In this document: one piece after another, positions 54,797 through 62,938 of the stretch | How the letters are laid out: each line of letters starts with the position of its first letter | How positions within the stretch are numbered: the stretch's first letter is position 1 | DNA from: JBKBUF01 sp046290815 | GTDB taxonomy: Bacteria > Bacteroidota > Bacteroidia > Cytophagales > Cytophagaceae | Direction: 5' to 3' | Assembly (NCBI GenBank): GCA_046290815.1 | Contig: JBKBUF010000010.1 | Coordinates: 62,001-126,000, forward strand | Length of the DNA: 64,000 bases | The notes under the pieces: model-generated | What the model was told of the DNA's origin: nothing | Seen by the model: the letters and a program-made list of their open reading frames with translations, nothing else | Database searches by the model: none | Position numbers and translations under genes: made by a program

Positions 54797-56776
54797 CTAG
54801 AAAAATATTTTAAGTTCGATGGTGCCTTCCTGTCCTCTAAATTCTTCACCAGGGAAGTTTTTATCTTTGAAGTTAAACCATCTTTGTCTGAAGAATACAG
54901 AAGTCTGTGCTGATAATGAAATGTCAAGTCCGAATCCATAACCTTCACCTTTCTGATTTCTTGGTCTTCCGTAGGGGCCTAGTTCGGTTTCATGGTTTCC
55001 TTTTATGTTTTCAAGTCCTCCGTATAATGCGAGTATTAATCTTTCATGAAGTTGATAATAAAGTTCTAATTCCTGATAGTAACCTCTCAGATATGCTTTA
55101 TTAGAAAATTCTGTTACTGCTGAAAAATGTTTTTGTACTGAATTGAACCTTCCCAGGTAGTTAATATAAAGGTCTCTTCCGAGGAATCTGTGTTTATATT
55201 TCAATTGGAAGTCCATTGAGTTGAAATTTCTTTTGTGTGCCGGTGCACCATTTGCAAGCGTATCAGTGACGGTAACAGTTTCAAATGCTCCACGGTAAAA
55301 TGTTCTTACTCTCTGATTTGGTCCGAATCCGCCATCAAAAGGAAATGCCCATGGAATTCTCGACCACTGCAATGCATTAATTGCATGTCCGTAAGAGATC
55401 TGACCATTACGTGCTATCTGATCCATTTCTCTAGAAATCTGAATACCTGTATTCAGCTTGATTTTCCAGATTTTTACCTCCGTGTTGATAGCACCACCAC
55501 GACGGTTATTTGCAAGGTCACCTACTGAATTTAGTGCTGCTCCGAATGGCGGTATCCCTTGTACTGTACCGGTATTAATGCCTAAAGAATTACTATATCC
55601 TGCAGTAACTTCTCTCAGGGAAGTATTGCTGAAGTTAGCGACGTTACTGGTAAAGTTTTTGCCAATTTGGAAATACCTAAGACTTAGTGGGACTAAAGTA
55701 TATTTTTTAGGGATTTTTATGTCAGTAATAATACCTTCACTCCATCCTCTTTTATGATTCATGTCTTCATAGCCGCCCATACCTACCTCGCCGGCAATGA
55801 TTATATCTTTTAAGTTGAATAAAAACTCACTGGTGTATATGTTCCACTGGGCATCAATTTTTCCATTGGAGTTGATGCTATCTACTCTATGGAAGGCATT
55901 GAAGGTATTAAGGCTTATTCTGTTGCCATTTTTTAAATCCTTACTAATTCTTGCACCAAGATTTCTGGAAGGCAAGGTATAATCTCTGAACTGGCTTACT
56001 GTAAGGATGCCTGCCGTCGCAGTATTGGGTGTTTGACCATAGAACAGATGAAGGGTTGTATTAAATGGCATATTTGTTCCGGTTAACATAAAGCCTTTAA
56101 AAGGTCTTGTTCCGAAACGAATATCCTGACTTATGGCTCCTGTATAATAATATGCCGCATACCTATCCTTTATATTACCTACCGGGTCCCATGGTCTTCT
56201 TTCAAACAGAGAATATCTGTGGAATCCTACGTTGTCACCAAAAGTAAAAGGGGATAAGCTGGTCCATTCAATACCACCGGCTACCAGAAAGAAGTTACCT
56301 AATTTTGTGTTTGCAGAACCCCTTAATACAGTTGAAAAGAATGGATTAACAGTAGGTTCTGTTTGTCCCGGGCCATGGTACATCAGAAATGGATTCATTA
56401 GCATGACCTCCGCGCCAAATGTTGTGGCAGGAGTAGGCTGTCCTCCAACATACAGAAACAACATCGGATCAAGGTATACATCTCCGACACGCATAATCTT
56501 TTCAGTTCCAAGATTTCCGTAAGGCGTATGCATTTTTCTGCTCCAGAAGTAACCTCTGTAATATCCTCCCATATTGAGGCCACTTAAAAATTTGTTGAAC
56601 AAATTCTCAGGTTCGGGATTACCATTACCTGGTGGTAGCTGTGAGGCAGCTAGCTGCCTTAAGTAGCTTGGCTTGCGCATCAGCAGGTTGTCGTCTGTAC
56701 CTAAAGAATCCGGAGTGGAAAAAACAGGCAAGGCAAATCCGCAGGCCAGCATTGAAACAAGTAATTTTTTGATCAT
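54797..56776 (-). CDS. Outer-membrane beta-barrel protein, 659 aa
   Basis: The signal peptide ends ALPVFST, and a long series of amphipathic strands ends in TIELKIFF with a terminal Phe. No TonB plug was found. ATG 56776 is used (the preceding TTG adds one residue). It is the first gene of the leftward group; the two barrels are of similar type, perhaps diverged duplicates, with the lipoprotein last. Transport or binding of glucan fragments is inferred from context only. Confidence 0.75.
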   Translation of the reverse strand: MIKKLLVSMLACGFALPVFSTPDSLGTDDNLLMRKPSYLRQLAASQLPPGNGNPEPENLFNKFLSGLNMGGYYRGYFWSRKMHTPYGNLGTEKIMRVGDVYLDPMLFLYVGGQPTPATTFGAEVMLMNPFLMYHGPGQTEPTVNPFFSTVLRGSANTKLGNFFLVAGGIEWTSLSPFTFGDNVGFHRYSLFERRPWDPVGNIKDRYAAYYYTGAISQDIRFGTRPFKGFMLTGTNMPFNTTLHLFYGQTPNTATAGILTVSQFRDYTLPSRNLGARISKDLKNGNRISLNTFNAFHRVDSINSNGKIDAQWNIYTSEFLFNLKDIIIAGEVGMGGYEDMNHKRGWSEGIITDIKIPKKYTLVPLSLRYFQIGKNFTSNVANFSNTSLREVTAGYSNSLGINTGTVQGIPPFGAALNSVGDLANNRRGGAINTEVKIWKIKLNTGIQISREMDQIARNGQISYGHAINALQWSRIPWAFPFDGGFGPNQRVRTFYRGAFETVTVTDTLANGAPAHKRNFNSMDFQLKYKHRFLGRDLYINYLGRFNSVQKHFSAVTEFSNKAYLRGYYQELELYYQLHERLILALYGGLENIKGNHETELGPYGRPRNQKGEGYGFGLDISLSAQTSVFFRQRWFNFKDKNFPGEEFRGQEGTIELKIFF

Positions 56777-56943
56777 CAATTTTCCTTTAATTAAGGTGTT
56801 CTTTGTTTAGGTTGGGAATTTGGGTATTGTACGTTCCCGACACGCTTAAATGTTATAAAAAACTTATACAAAACAATACGTTTGTTTAAAAATTATCCAC
56901 TTTTTTATACATGGCATGGCGGTGAAAGCGGTATGTTTAGCGC

Positions 56944-56957
56944 TTAAATGGCAATGA
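56944..56957 (-). promoter_or_regulatory. Candidate operator, copy 1
   Basis: TTAAATGGCAATGA, preceded by GCGC on the plus strand. It lies 168-181 bases upstream of the first barrel gene. Confidence 0.4.
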
Positions 56958-56968
56958 AAAAAAAGGCC

Positions 56969-56983
56969 TAAAATCGCAATTGA
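56969..56983 (-). promoter_or_regulatory. Candidate operator, copy 2 (degenerate)
   Basis: TAAAATCGCAATTGA, 25 bases from copy 1; the spacing between TAAA and GCAAT is one base shorter than in copy 1, if aligned on GCAAT. Confidence 0.3.
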
Positions 56984-57007
56984 TAAACCTTTTATTGAAA
57001 AAATATT

Positions 57008-57021
57008 TTAAATCGCAATGA
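57008..57021 (-). promoter_or_regulatory. Candidate operator, copy 3
   Basis: TTAAATCGCAATGA, differing from copy 1 at a single position within 14 bases. Confidence 0.4.
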
Positions 57022-57215
57022 TTTGAGAGGAGGTTTTAAAGTCAAATAATGTCCATGGGATATTTGAGGTTAGATGTTGGATATTAGATTGATGGAGTCG
57101 TTTGTTCTACGTGGGAGGGCTGTTAAATTGCATCCATGGGCATCATGAGAAAAGCTCTCCAAGATTTATCTGTCTGAAGCCTAATACTAATCGATTTAAA
57201 CACCTAAATTATTAA

Positions 57216-57292
57216 TTCTAAAAATCTAAAAGCTAAACTTTAACTTCAACTTTAAACTTTCATCTTTAAAGTTTAAACTCTAAACTTCTAAA
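57216..57292. repeat. 11 in-phase heptads (AACTTTA-like)
   Basis: Eleven 7-bp units run from TTCTAAA (57216-57222) to TTCTAAA (57286-57292), with units such as CTTCAAC, TTTAAAC, TTTCATC, TTTAAAG. A strict 7-bp phase is kept although the units are degenerate. Confidence 0.75.
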
Positions 57293-57296
57293 ATAG

Positions 57297-57322
57297 AAAA
57301 AGCCCGGCACGCCGGGCTTTTC
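57297..57322 (-). terminator. Terminator of the GH16 gene group
   Basis: A GCCCGG / CCGGGC stem extended by A/T flanks (57298-57308, 57311-57321). It lies 43 bases beyond the stop of the GH16 gene. Confidence 0.88.
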
Positions 57323-57364
57323 TATTAACTAACTATTATGAATAAAACTAAACTTATTGCTTAC

Positions 57365-58273
57365 TTATAACGACTTTCTCTGAAATACTCTTACATAATC
57401 AACCCACATATATTTAGGAAAGGTTGTTGACTCATCAGGAGGTCCTGGCCAGTTTCCTCCGATAGCCAGGTTAAGAATCATATGAAATCTCTGATCAAAA
57501 GGCCATGGATGTGGATCAAGGTCCGCAGGAGTTTTTTTGGAAAATAAAACATCATCAAGGTACCATCTGATTTCATTTTCATCCCACTCGACAGAGTAAA
57601 CATGGAATTCATCAGCAAGAGTACCATTTACTTTTACATTGCCTCCTGTATGTTTATTGTTAGGCCATGGTGGACCATAATGCAATGTACCATAACAAGT
57701 AGCAGGTTCATGTCCCACCGACTCCATAATATCTATCTCTCCACTTTGAGGCCAGCCACCATATACCCAATCGGTTGGAAGCATCCAGATAGCAGGCCAT
57801 ATACCTTGCTGAACAGGTGTTTTGGCTCTTATGTCAAACCTTCCGTATTTCCAGTCACCTTTGAACTTGGAGTTTAACCTGGCAGAGGTGAATAATTTTC
57901 CTTTGTAATTTTGTTGAATTCCTTTGATGACAAGAAACCCATCCTTGATGTAGCTGTTGGCCTTAGATGCTGTGTAGTATTGCAATTCATTGTTACCTCC
58001 TCCGTCACCATTTACTTCATGATTCCATTTTGTGGTATCAATATGCGGACCGGAAAATTCATCTTGCCAAACAAGATCCCAACCGTCTCTTTGTAATGTA
58101 GATTTGAATCCTGCATCGGCGGTGGTTACATCATCGATTTCAATCATGTCATCAGCAGATTTATACAAATCATCCTGCTTAACGAGGGTTACCGAAGAGC
58201 AGTTACTCAGCATACTTGCTGCACCTGCAATGGTGAGTGATAGTAGGAGCTTTCTTAAAATGGGTTTATTCAT
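57365..58273 (-). CDS. GH16 beta-glucanase (laminarinase-like), lipoprotein
   Basis: The 302 residues have a lipobox-like MLSNC with Cys25, a short linker, and a GH16 jelly roll (~65-300). The catalytic motif is GEIDIMES: E179, D181, E184, all intact. The WPAIWMLP and KYGRFDIRAK strands and the DEFSGPHIDTTKWNHE opening match bacterial endo-1,3-(1,3;1,4)-beta-glucanases. It should cleave laminarin-type or mixed-linkage glucan at the outer membrane. Last gene of a three-gene leftward group. Confidence 0.93.
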   Translation of the reverse strand: MNKPILRKLLLSLTIAGAASMLSNCSSVTLVKQDDLYKSADDMIEIDDVTTADAGFKSTLQRDGWDLVWQDEFSGPHIDTTKWNHEVNGDGGGNNELQYYTASKANSYIKDGFLVIKGIQQNYKGKLFTSARLNSKFKGDWKYGRFDIRAKTPVQQGIWPAIWMLPTDWVYGGWPQSGEIDIMESVGHEPATCYGTLHYGPPWPNNKHTGGNVKVNGTLADEFHVYSVEWDENEIRWYLDDVLFSKKTPADLDPHPWPFDQRFHMILNLAIGGNWPGPPDESTTFPKYMWVDYVRVFQRKSL

Positions 58274-58289
58274 ATTATTTGTAAGAAAA

Positions 58290-59396
58290 TTATTTCGGTT
58301 GTTTCTTTATGTATCTGATTTCATCAAGATAAAATGTGCCTTCTGTTAATACCATATATAAAACGGTATTTACTCTTTTTTTATCTACACCCTTTAAATT
58401 GATTGTATATTTTCTCCATTTAGGTCCTACCTCTATGAAGCTATCATATTTTTTCTCTTCAAAAACACCCCCGGCTCCCATTCCGATTTCAGAAATCAGA
58501 TACGTTTCTTTGTCTGTTCTTGCAAAAAATTCAAGTCGATCATATTCGCTCAGATCAGGCAGATTTGTAGCAGGTGTAATGGATTCATTCCATGCAGAGG
58601 CGTACTGAATGTGTATTCCTCTCCAGGTTTCAACTCCTTTTGCCACGGTTACTTTAATGCATTTTGGTCCTATGTAGCAGTTTTCCCTCCAGTTGTCATC
58701 TATTGTAAGACTCTTTCCATTTTTCTCACCCATCATACCGCTAGGTACCCCATTGTCAAATTTATCGGAATAAACATAAAATGAATTAGGGTCAAGAGCT
58801 TCAGATCTTGATCCGTACACTATGTCAGTAGTTTCTTTTTTAAATTCAGGTCCGGCATAATATATTTCATCAAAAAATACATTGCCTGCACCTTCGAAGA
58901 CTATTAAAAATAATCCGTTTACCCTTGATCTGTCTTCACCTCCGGGTAGCTCAAAAACAAATCTTTTCCATTCTGTTGTCAATGGTATTTTACCTTCATC
59001 TTTGTTCCCTTCTTTGCCTTCACCCATCCCAAGTTTTGCAATAGTATAATTTTTATCAGATCTCGCATGAAATACAAGATATCTGTAAGGAGTTAAATTG
59101 GCCAGTTCTTTATCTGCCGGCACTCCTTCTTTCCATGTTCCGCCTTCCTGGATGAAAACACCACACCATGCTTCGGCTCCTGTCGCTGAAACATTAAGAC
59201 AAAATTTTCCTTTCAAAGGATTTTCTGTTGAATTGGGATTTATGTCAAGACTGCTTCCTCCAGCGGCTCCCATTCTTCCGGATGGTGCTCCTCTATCTAT
59301 CTGATCAGAATAAATGTAAAGATTATCCTGGGCAAGTAGGGGAGATGAAAAAAACAAGGCAGAAAAAATGATGGATTTTATTTTATTTAGAATCAT
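58290..59396 (-). CDS. Secreted protein with two tandem carbohydrate-binding-like domains
   Basis: A signal peptide (ends SPLLAQ) is followed by two homologous halves (~24-185, ~205-368). Both open with Y(I/V)YSD-x-(I/F)D-x-G-x-PSG-x-MG and end with FFDEIYY or FYLDEIRY, a jelly-roll signature. There is no catalytic or sorting domain. It is 16 bases upstream of the GH16 gene and may present beta-glucan to it. I cannot match it to a numbered CBM family. Confidence 0.75.
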   Translation of the reverse strand: MILNKIKSIIFSALFFSSPLLAQDNLYIYSDQIDRGAPSGRMGAAGGSSLDINPNSTENPLKGKFCLNVSATGAEAWCGVFIQEGGTWKEGVPADKELANLTPYRYLVFHARSDKNYTIAKLGMGEGKEGNKDEGKIPLTTEWKRFVFELPGGEDRSRVNGLFLIVFEGAGNVFFDEIYYAGPEFKKETTDIVYGSRSEALDPNSFYVYSDKFDNGVPSGMMGEKNGKSLTIDDNWRENCYIGPKCIKVTVAKGVETWRGIHIQYASAWNESITPATNLPDLSEYDRLEFFARTDKETYLISEIGMGAGGVFEEKKYDSFIEVGPKWRKYTINLKGVDKKRVNTVLYMVLTEGTFYLDEIRYIKKQPK

Positions 59397-59475
59397 AAAA
59401 TATTAGTGGTGTTTCTTGTTAATCAAAGTCAGCAATTAGATATTGCTGACTTTGAATTAGGTTATTATTATTAGT

Positions 59476-60429
59476 TTATTTAACCATCAAAAGTTGAGCT
59501 TTAGCAGCTTCACCGTTGATGAAATAATTTACAGAATACATTCCTTTATTTAATGCAGATACATCAAAGCTTGATGTGTTATTTCCTGCTGTCATATTTC
59601 CTTCAAATACAACGGCTGCTTCTTTTCCTGCAAGGTCAGTAATAATTACTTTTACTGTTGATACTTCTTTAAGGTTAAGATCAAAAGAAGCTGAACCTGT
59701 AGCAGGATTAGGATAAAGGTTGGAAGAAGCTATGTAAGATGCTGCTTTATTAGTTGAAAGAACCGGAGCGCTTCCGATTGATAAATTTCTTGCGAAAAGT
59801 TCACCTGTAAGAGGAGTTGAACCAGAGTAGATAAATGAAAGTTGGAAAATTTCATCAATCAATGCAGCATCAACACCAGAAGTTGAAAAATCTACTGTAT
59901 ATGCATGCCACTGATTGTCACCTAAAATATTCAATTTTGGAACATTTGATGTAATAATAGGAGGCCAGTAATCTTTAGTAAAAAAGTTAACATCAACCTG
60001 AAATGCCATGTCCGATTTAAAATACACAGTTAATTTTCTGTGGTCAGGATTTGATAAATCGAACACCTTAGTATTGTCAGCTAAATTAAAACTAAAGGAA
60101 GGATTTGCTGCACCGCAAGTTCCGAAGTTTTGATATCCGGGTTGTACCTGAGAGAAAACATATTTAATTTGGTTGGTGCCAGCTTCTCCATCTGCTGGTC
60201 CTTGGTATGAATGTTCTCCCTTTCCTCCTAAATATGCAGGGGAGAATTGTGTACACTGATCGTCTGAGTTTAATGGAGTATAACTTCCCCAACTTCCATT
60301 TGAATGAGCTGCAATATTTCCCGTCCAGTTTAAACCTGTAGGTGTTCCGGTAGCAGGGTGATACGTTACTTGTGCAGACAATTGGGCTGCAAAAATGACT
60401 GCTGAAATAGATAGTAATAATTTTTTCAT
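59476..60429 (-). CDS. T9SS-sorted secreted protein with CBM-like domain
   Basis: The 317 residues have a signal peptide (ends QLSAQ), a jelly-roll-like domain (~22-225) and a type A T9SS sorting domain from SSNLYPNP (~236) to KGMYSVNYF and AQLLMVK. The Trp- and Asn-rich start of the mature protein suggests carbohydrate binding. First gene of the group leading to GH16; the candidate operators lie in its upstream region. Confidence 0.75.
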   Translation of the reverse strand: MKKLLLSISAVIFAAQLSAQVTYHPATGTPTGLNWTGNIAAHSNGSWGSYTPLNSDDQCTQFSPAYLGGKGEHSYQGPADGEAGTNQIKYVFSQVQPGYQNFGTCGAANPSFSFNLADNTKVFDLSNPDHRKLTVYFKSDMAFQVDVNFFTKDYWPPIITSNVPKLNILGDNQWHAYTVDFSTSGVDAALIDEIFQLSFIYSGSTPLTGELFARNLSIGSAPVLSTNKAASYIASSNLYPNPATGSASFDLNLKEVSTVKVIITDLAGKEAAVVFEGNMTAGNNTSSFDVSALNKGMYSVNYFINGEAAKAQLLMVK

Positions 60430-60578
60430 TTGATTAACTAATTAATGGTTTTAAAATAATTGCTTGTGGTTTGTATATGGTCTAATATTAATACCCCAAT
60501 TTTTAAAAGCAAGAATTTTAAAACAAATCAACAATATAAGTGATTGATTTTTAATTGTTTAAGCGGTTGGTTATGCGT

Positions 60579-60592
60579 TTAAAAAGCACTAT
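60579..60592 (-). promoter_or_regulatory. Candidate operator, copy 4 (degenerate)
   Basis: TTAAAAAGCACTAT preceded by GCG (GCGTTTAAAAAGC). It is about 150 bases upstream of the T9SS-sorted protein start. Confidence 0.3.
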
Positions 60593-60655
60593 TAACAGCT
60601 TGATTTTTTTGTTCTTACAGCATATACGTGTTATTTATGCCTATGCTGTTTGCGC

Positions 60656-60669
60656 TTAAAAAGCAATCA
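60656..60669 (-). promoter_or_regulatory. Candidate operator, copy 5
   Basis: TTAAAAAGCAATCA preceded by GCGC, as in copy 1 (both read GCGCTTAAA). It is 77 bases, about seven helical turns, from copy 4. Confidence 0.4.
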
Positions 60670-60723
60670 AAGGTAAATACGGGATTTTTTGAAATTGGAT
60701 GGTTAAATTGGAAAAATATGCCC

Positions 60724-62604
60724 TTATTCGTTTTTGGGATCCAGTACCAGCAATGCCCAGCCATCAGCATCATTTGTTGCTTCAACCGGGTTTTTCTTAC
60801 GTTCTTTCATGGCTTCAATTACCTTTTTGCTAAAGGTCCAACAGGTGCTTTGCCTTAGCTGAAGTATTTGTGAAAGCTCCAGGGAGGTGATTTTACCTTT
60901 ATTTGCATAAACAAGGAAAAGCATATAAAAAGCCTTGGTAATTGGAAACTTCAGGCGATGGAATATAGTGAACGCAGTCGCAGATTCATCGTAACGGCAT
61001 TTAGTACAACGTCTTGAGAAAATGTCCTTACCCTGACACCATTTGCTATTGTTACATTTCTTGCATTTGTAGCCATTGTCCCATTTCAACTCCTCCAAAT
61101 ACCGCAGGCAGCTGTTTTTGTCAGGAAAGATTTTACTGAATTCATTAAAATCCACATCCTTCATCAAGACCCTGGCTTTAACCAATTCTTTTACATTGGA
61201 TTGAAGCTTTCTATTGTCTGCATCCAGCAACAAATTCATTCTGGTGATTTCTTCTGCTTGCTGTTTCAGTTTTTCATTCATTTGCTGCAGTTCTTCATTC
61301 ATTGAATGAATTTCCTTGGTTCTTTCTGCAACTTTTATTTCTAACTCTCTATTAACCTTGTCTTTAAGCTTTTCATTTACCTGAAGCTGCTCTATAATTT
61401 TCTTATGAGCTTCTTCTTTTTCATTTTTAATAATCTTAATCCGGTCAGCGAGTGCGAAAGAAAGGATTACAATTTCAAATACTAACCCAATATTGAATGA
61501 ATACACAGTAAATAAGTCATCCCAGTGAATTAATCCACTCATTCTGAATATTAAAAAGATAATACTGATAAACATGAAGGAATAACCTAATACATAATAA
61601 CGTGCTTGTCTGTATCCTTTTCTCAGGCACTGAATGGATGCAAGGTAAATAATAGCAAATGGTACCAGATATATCGGAAGATCCCAATTTACCTTGAAGA
61701 AGGACTTATCAAGCAGGAAGAATATAGTATAGCCTATAATTACATAATTCAAAATCTGGTTGATTTTGGGAAGGTTAGATCTTAATTCAAGGAAGGCTTT
61801 ACTATAAATTGTAAACGGTATCATTAAAATAAGAGGTGAGAAAATGGAGATAAACCTGTTGAATTCGGGGAATTCCGGCCAAAGGTATTGAAAGCCAAGT
61901 CCATCTTCAGCAAGAGAGATGATCGCACAGCATATAACATAAATAACATAAAGCAGATATAATCTTTCTTTCATGGAGAAGTAAACCAGAAGATTATAAA
62001 TAGCCATAATCCCTAAGATTCCATAAAACATGCCTAGCAGATAATACTCGTTGAGAGAATAAAAAGCAAAATAGTTTGTAGACCTTATTTTAAGCAGAAA
62101 AGGATTGTGGATTCTTGAAGAGACGCGTATATAAAATGTCCTTAAGTTGGTATCTACAGGAATATTAAAGATGAAATTTTTATGAGGATAATCTCTGAAA
62201 CGGAAAGGTGAGGCATAACCAGCCTGTTGCATCTTGAATTTCCCTGAATTAAGGTCTTTTACATATAATTCAAATTTATCTATATGCGGGTCCATGTTTT
62301 CAAGAACCCAAGGTTTGTCCATCATAGAATCAGCTTTTATTGAAAACCTGATCCAGTAAGCGGACTCTGTATTTTTGATATATGCAAAGGATGAGCTGCT
62401 GCTGTGAGGAATAAACCTATCATGATTCTCAGCAGAGGAAACTTCATAGATAGAAAGGTTACGACCGGGGTCTTCTAAAATTTGTAAATAACCACCCAAA
62501 AGAAAATTGTCATCCTTATCTGCTCTGATTGTGAGGGTGTCACCTGCATAAACGGAAATGACGGATAAAAGAAAATAAATTAATAGTGGTAATTTTTGTT
62601 TCAT
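60724..62604 (-). CDS. 7TMR-DISM membrane sensor fused to transposase-type zinc ribbon
   Basis: The 626 residues comprise a signal peptide (1-20), a 7TMR-DISMED2-like extracytoplasmic beta domain (~25-170), seven membrane segments (~187-390), a long coiled coil (~395-475), then an IS1595-type region (~485-600). That region has a zinc ribbon with C514, C517, C533 and C536 in two CxxC pairs, followed by ATAFTIFHRLKFPITKAFY and a helical KITSLELSQILQLRQSTCW segment. This resembles the DNA-binding N-terminus of ISXO2/IS1595 transposases, but the DDE domain is absent. Usual outputs of DISM proteins (kinase, GGDEF, LytTR) are missing. It looks like a membrane-tethered regulator; DNA binding is inferred. 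It lies next to the beta-glucan group. Confidence 0.85.
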   Translation of the reverse strand: MKQKLPLLIYFLLSVISVYAGDTLTIRADKDDNFLLGGYLQILEDPGRNLSIYEVSSAENHDRFIPHSSSSSFAYIKNTESAYWIRFSIKADSMMDKPWVLENMDPHIDKFELYVKDLNSGKFKMQQAGYASPFRFRDYPHKNFIFNIPVDTNLRTFYIRVSSRIHNPFLLKIRSTNYFAFYSLNEYYLLGMFYGILGIMAIYNLLVYFSMKERLYLLYVIYVICCAIISLAEDGLGFQYLWPEFPEFNRFISIFSPLILMIPFTIYSKAFLELRSNLPKINQILNYVIIGYTIFFLLDKSFFKVNWDLPIYLVPFAIIYLASIQCLRKGYRQARYYVLGYSFMFISIIFLIFRMSGLIHWDDLFTVYSFNIGLVFEIVILSFALADRIKIIKNEKEEAHKKIIEQLQVNEKLKDKVNRELEIKVAERTKEIHSMNEELQQMNEKLKQQAEEITRMNLLLDADNRKLQSNVKELVKARVLMKDVDFNEFSKIFPDKNSCLRYLEELKWDNGYKCKKCNNSKWCQGKDIFSRRCTKCRYDESATAFTIFHRLKFPITKAFYMLFLVYANKGKITSLELSQILQLRQSTCWTFSKKVIEAMKERKKNPVEATNDADGWALLVLDPKNE

Positions 62605-62938
62605 TTTAAATGGACCAATCAGCTAAGAGCAGGAACAACTTTATCTAATCTAACGGTGTAGTTTATAAATATTTTACAAGATTTTCCGGCTGAAATTAAA
62701 TTTTCTTCTTTGATAATGCAAATCACCAGACTGGTTCATGCCCATCAATTCAGTTAGTACGGAGGTTTCGCTAAGTTGTTTTCTGTCCTTTATTCATTTG
62801 AAAATTCATTCACAAATTTTTGAGTTGAATCTCAAAGAAAATAGATACTTTCTAATTATTCCATATCCCCCTGCTTGGGTTAAATAAACCAACTATCAAA
62901 TTCTGCGTTATACATTTTGTAACCATCCTCTAAAAAAT
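62605..62938. other. Divergent promoter region, 334 bp
   Basis: AT-rich sequence between the sensor gene and the parallel beta-helix gene. No open frame, hairpin or clear promoter was identified. No copy of the TTAAAWNGCAATNA motif was found here. Confidence 0.5.

Larger units (their letters stand above)
56777..57215. other. Gene-free promoter region with three copies of the GCAAT motif
   Basis: This AT-rich stretch upstream of the barrel gene group has no open frame. It contains three copies of TTAAAWNGCAATNA, listed separately. Confidence 0.55.
60430..60723. other. Intergenic region with two motif copies, 294 bp
   Basis: Promoter region of the leftward GH16 group, between it and the sensor gene. 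It holds two of the TTAAA-GCA motif copies. No open frame or terminator was seen. Confidence 0.5.

Noticed and set aside
60805..61155. An insertion-sequence remnant inside the sensor gene
   Set aside because: The zinc ribbon is in frame with the coiled coil, no terminal repeats or DDE remnant follow, and the stop is clean, so a fused domain fits better.
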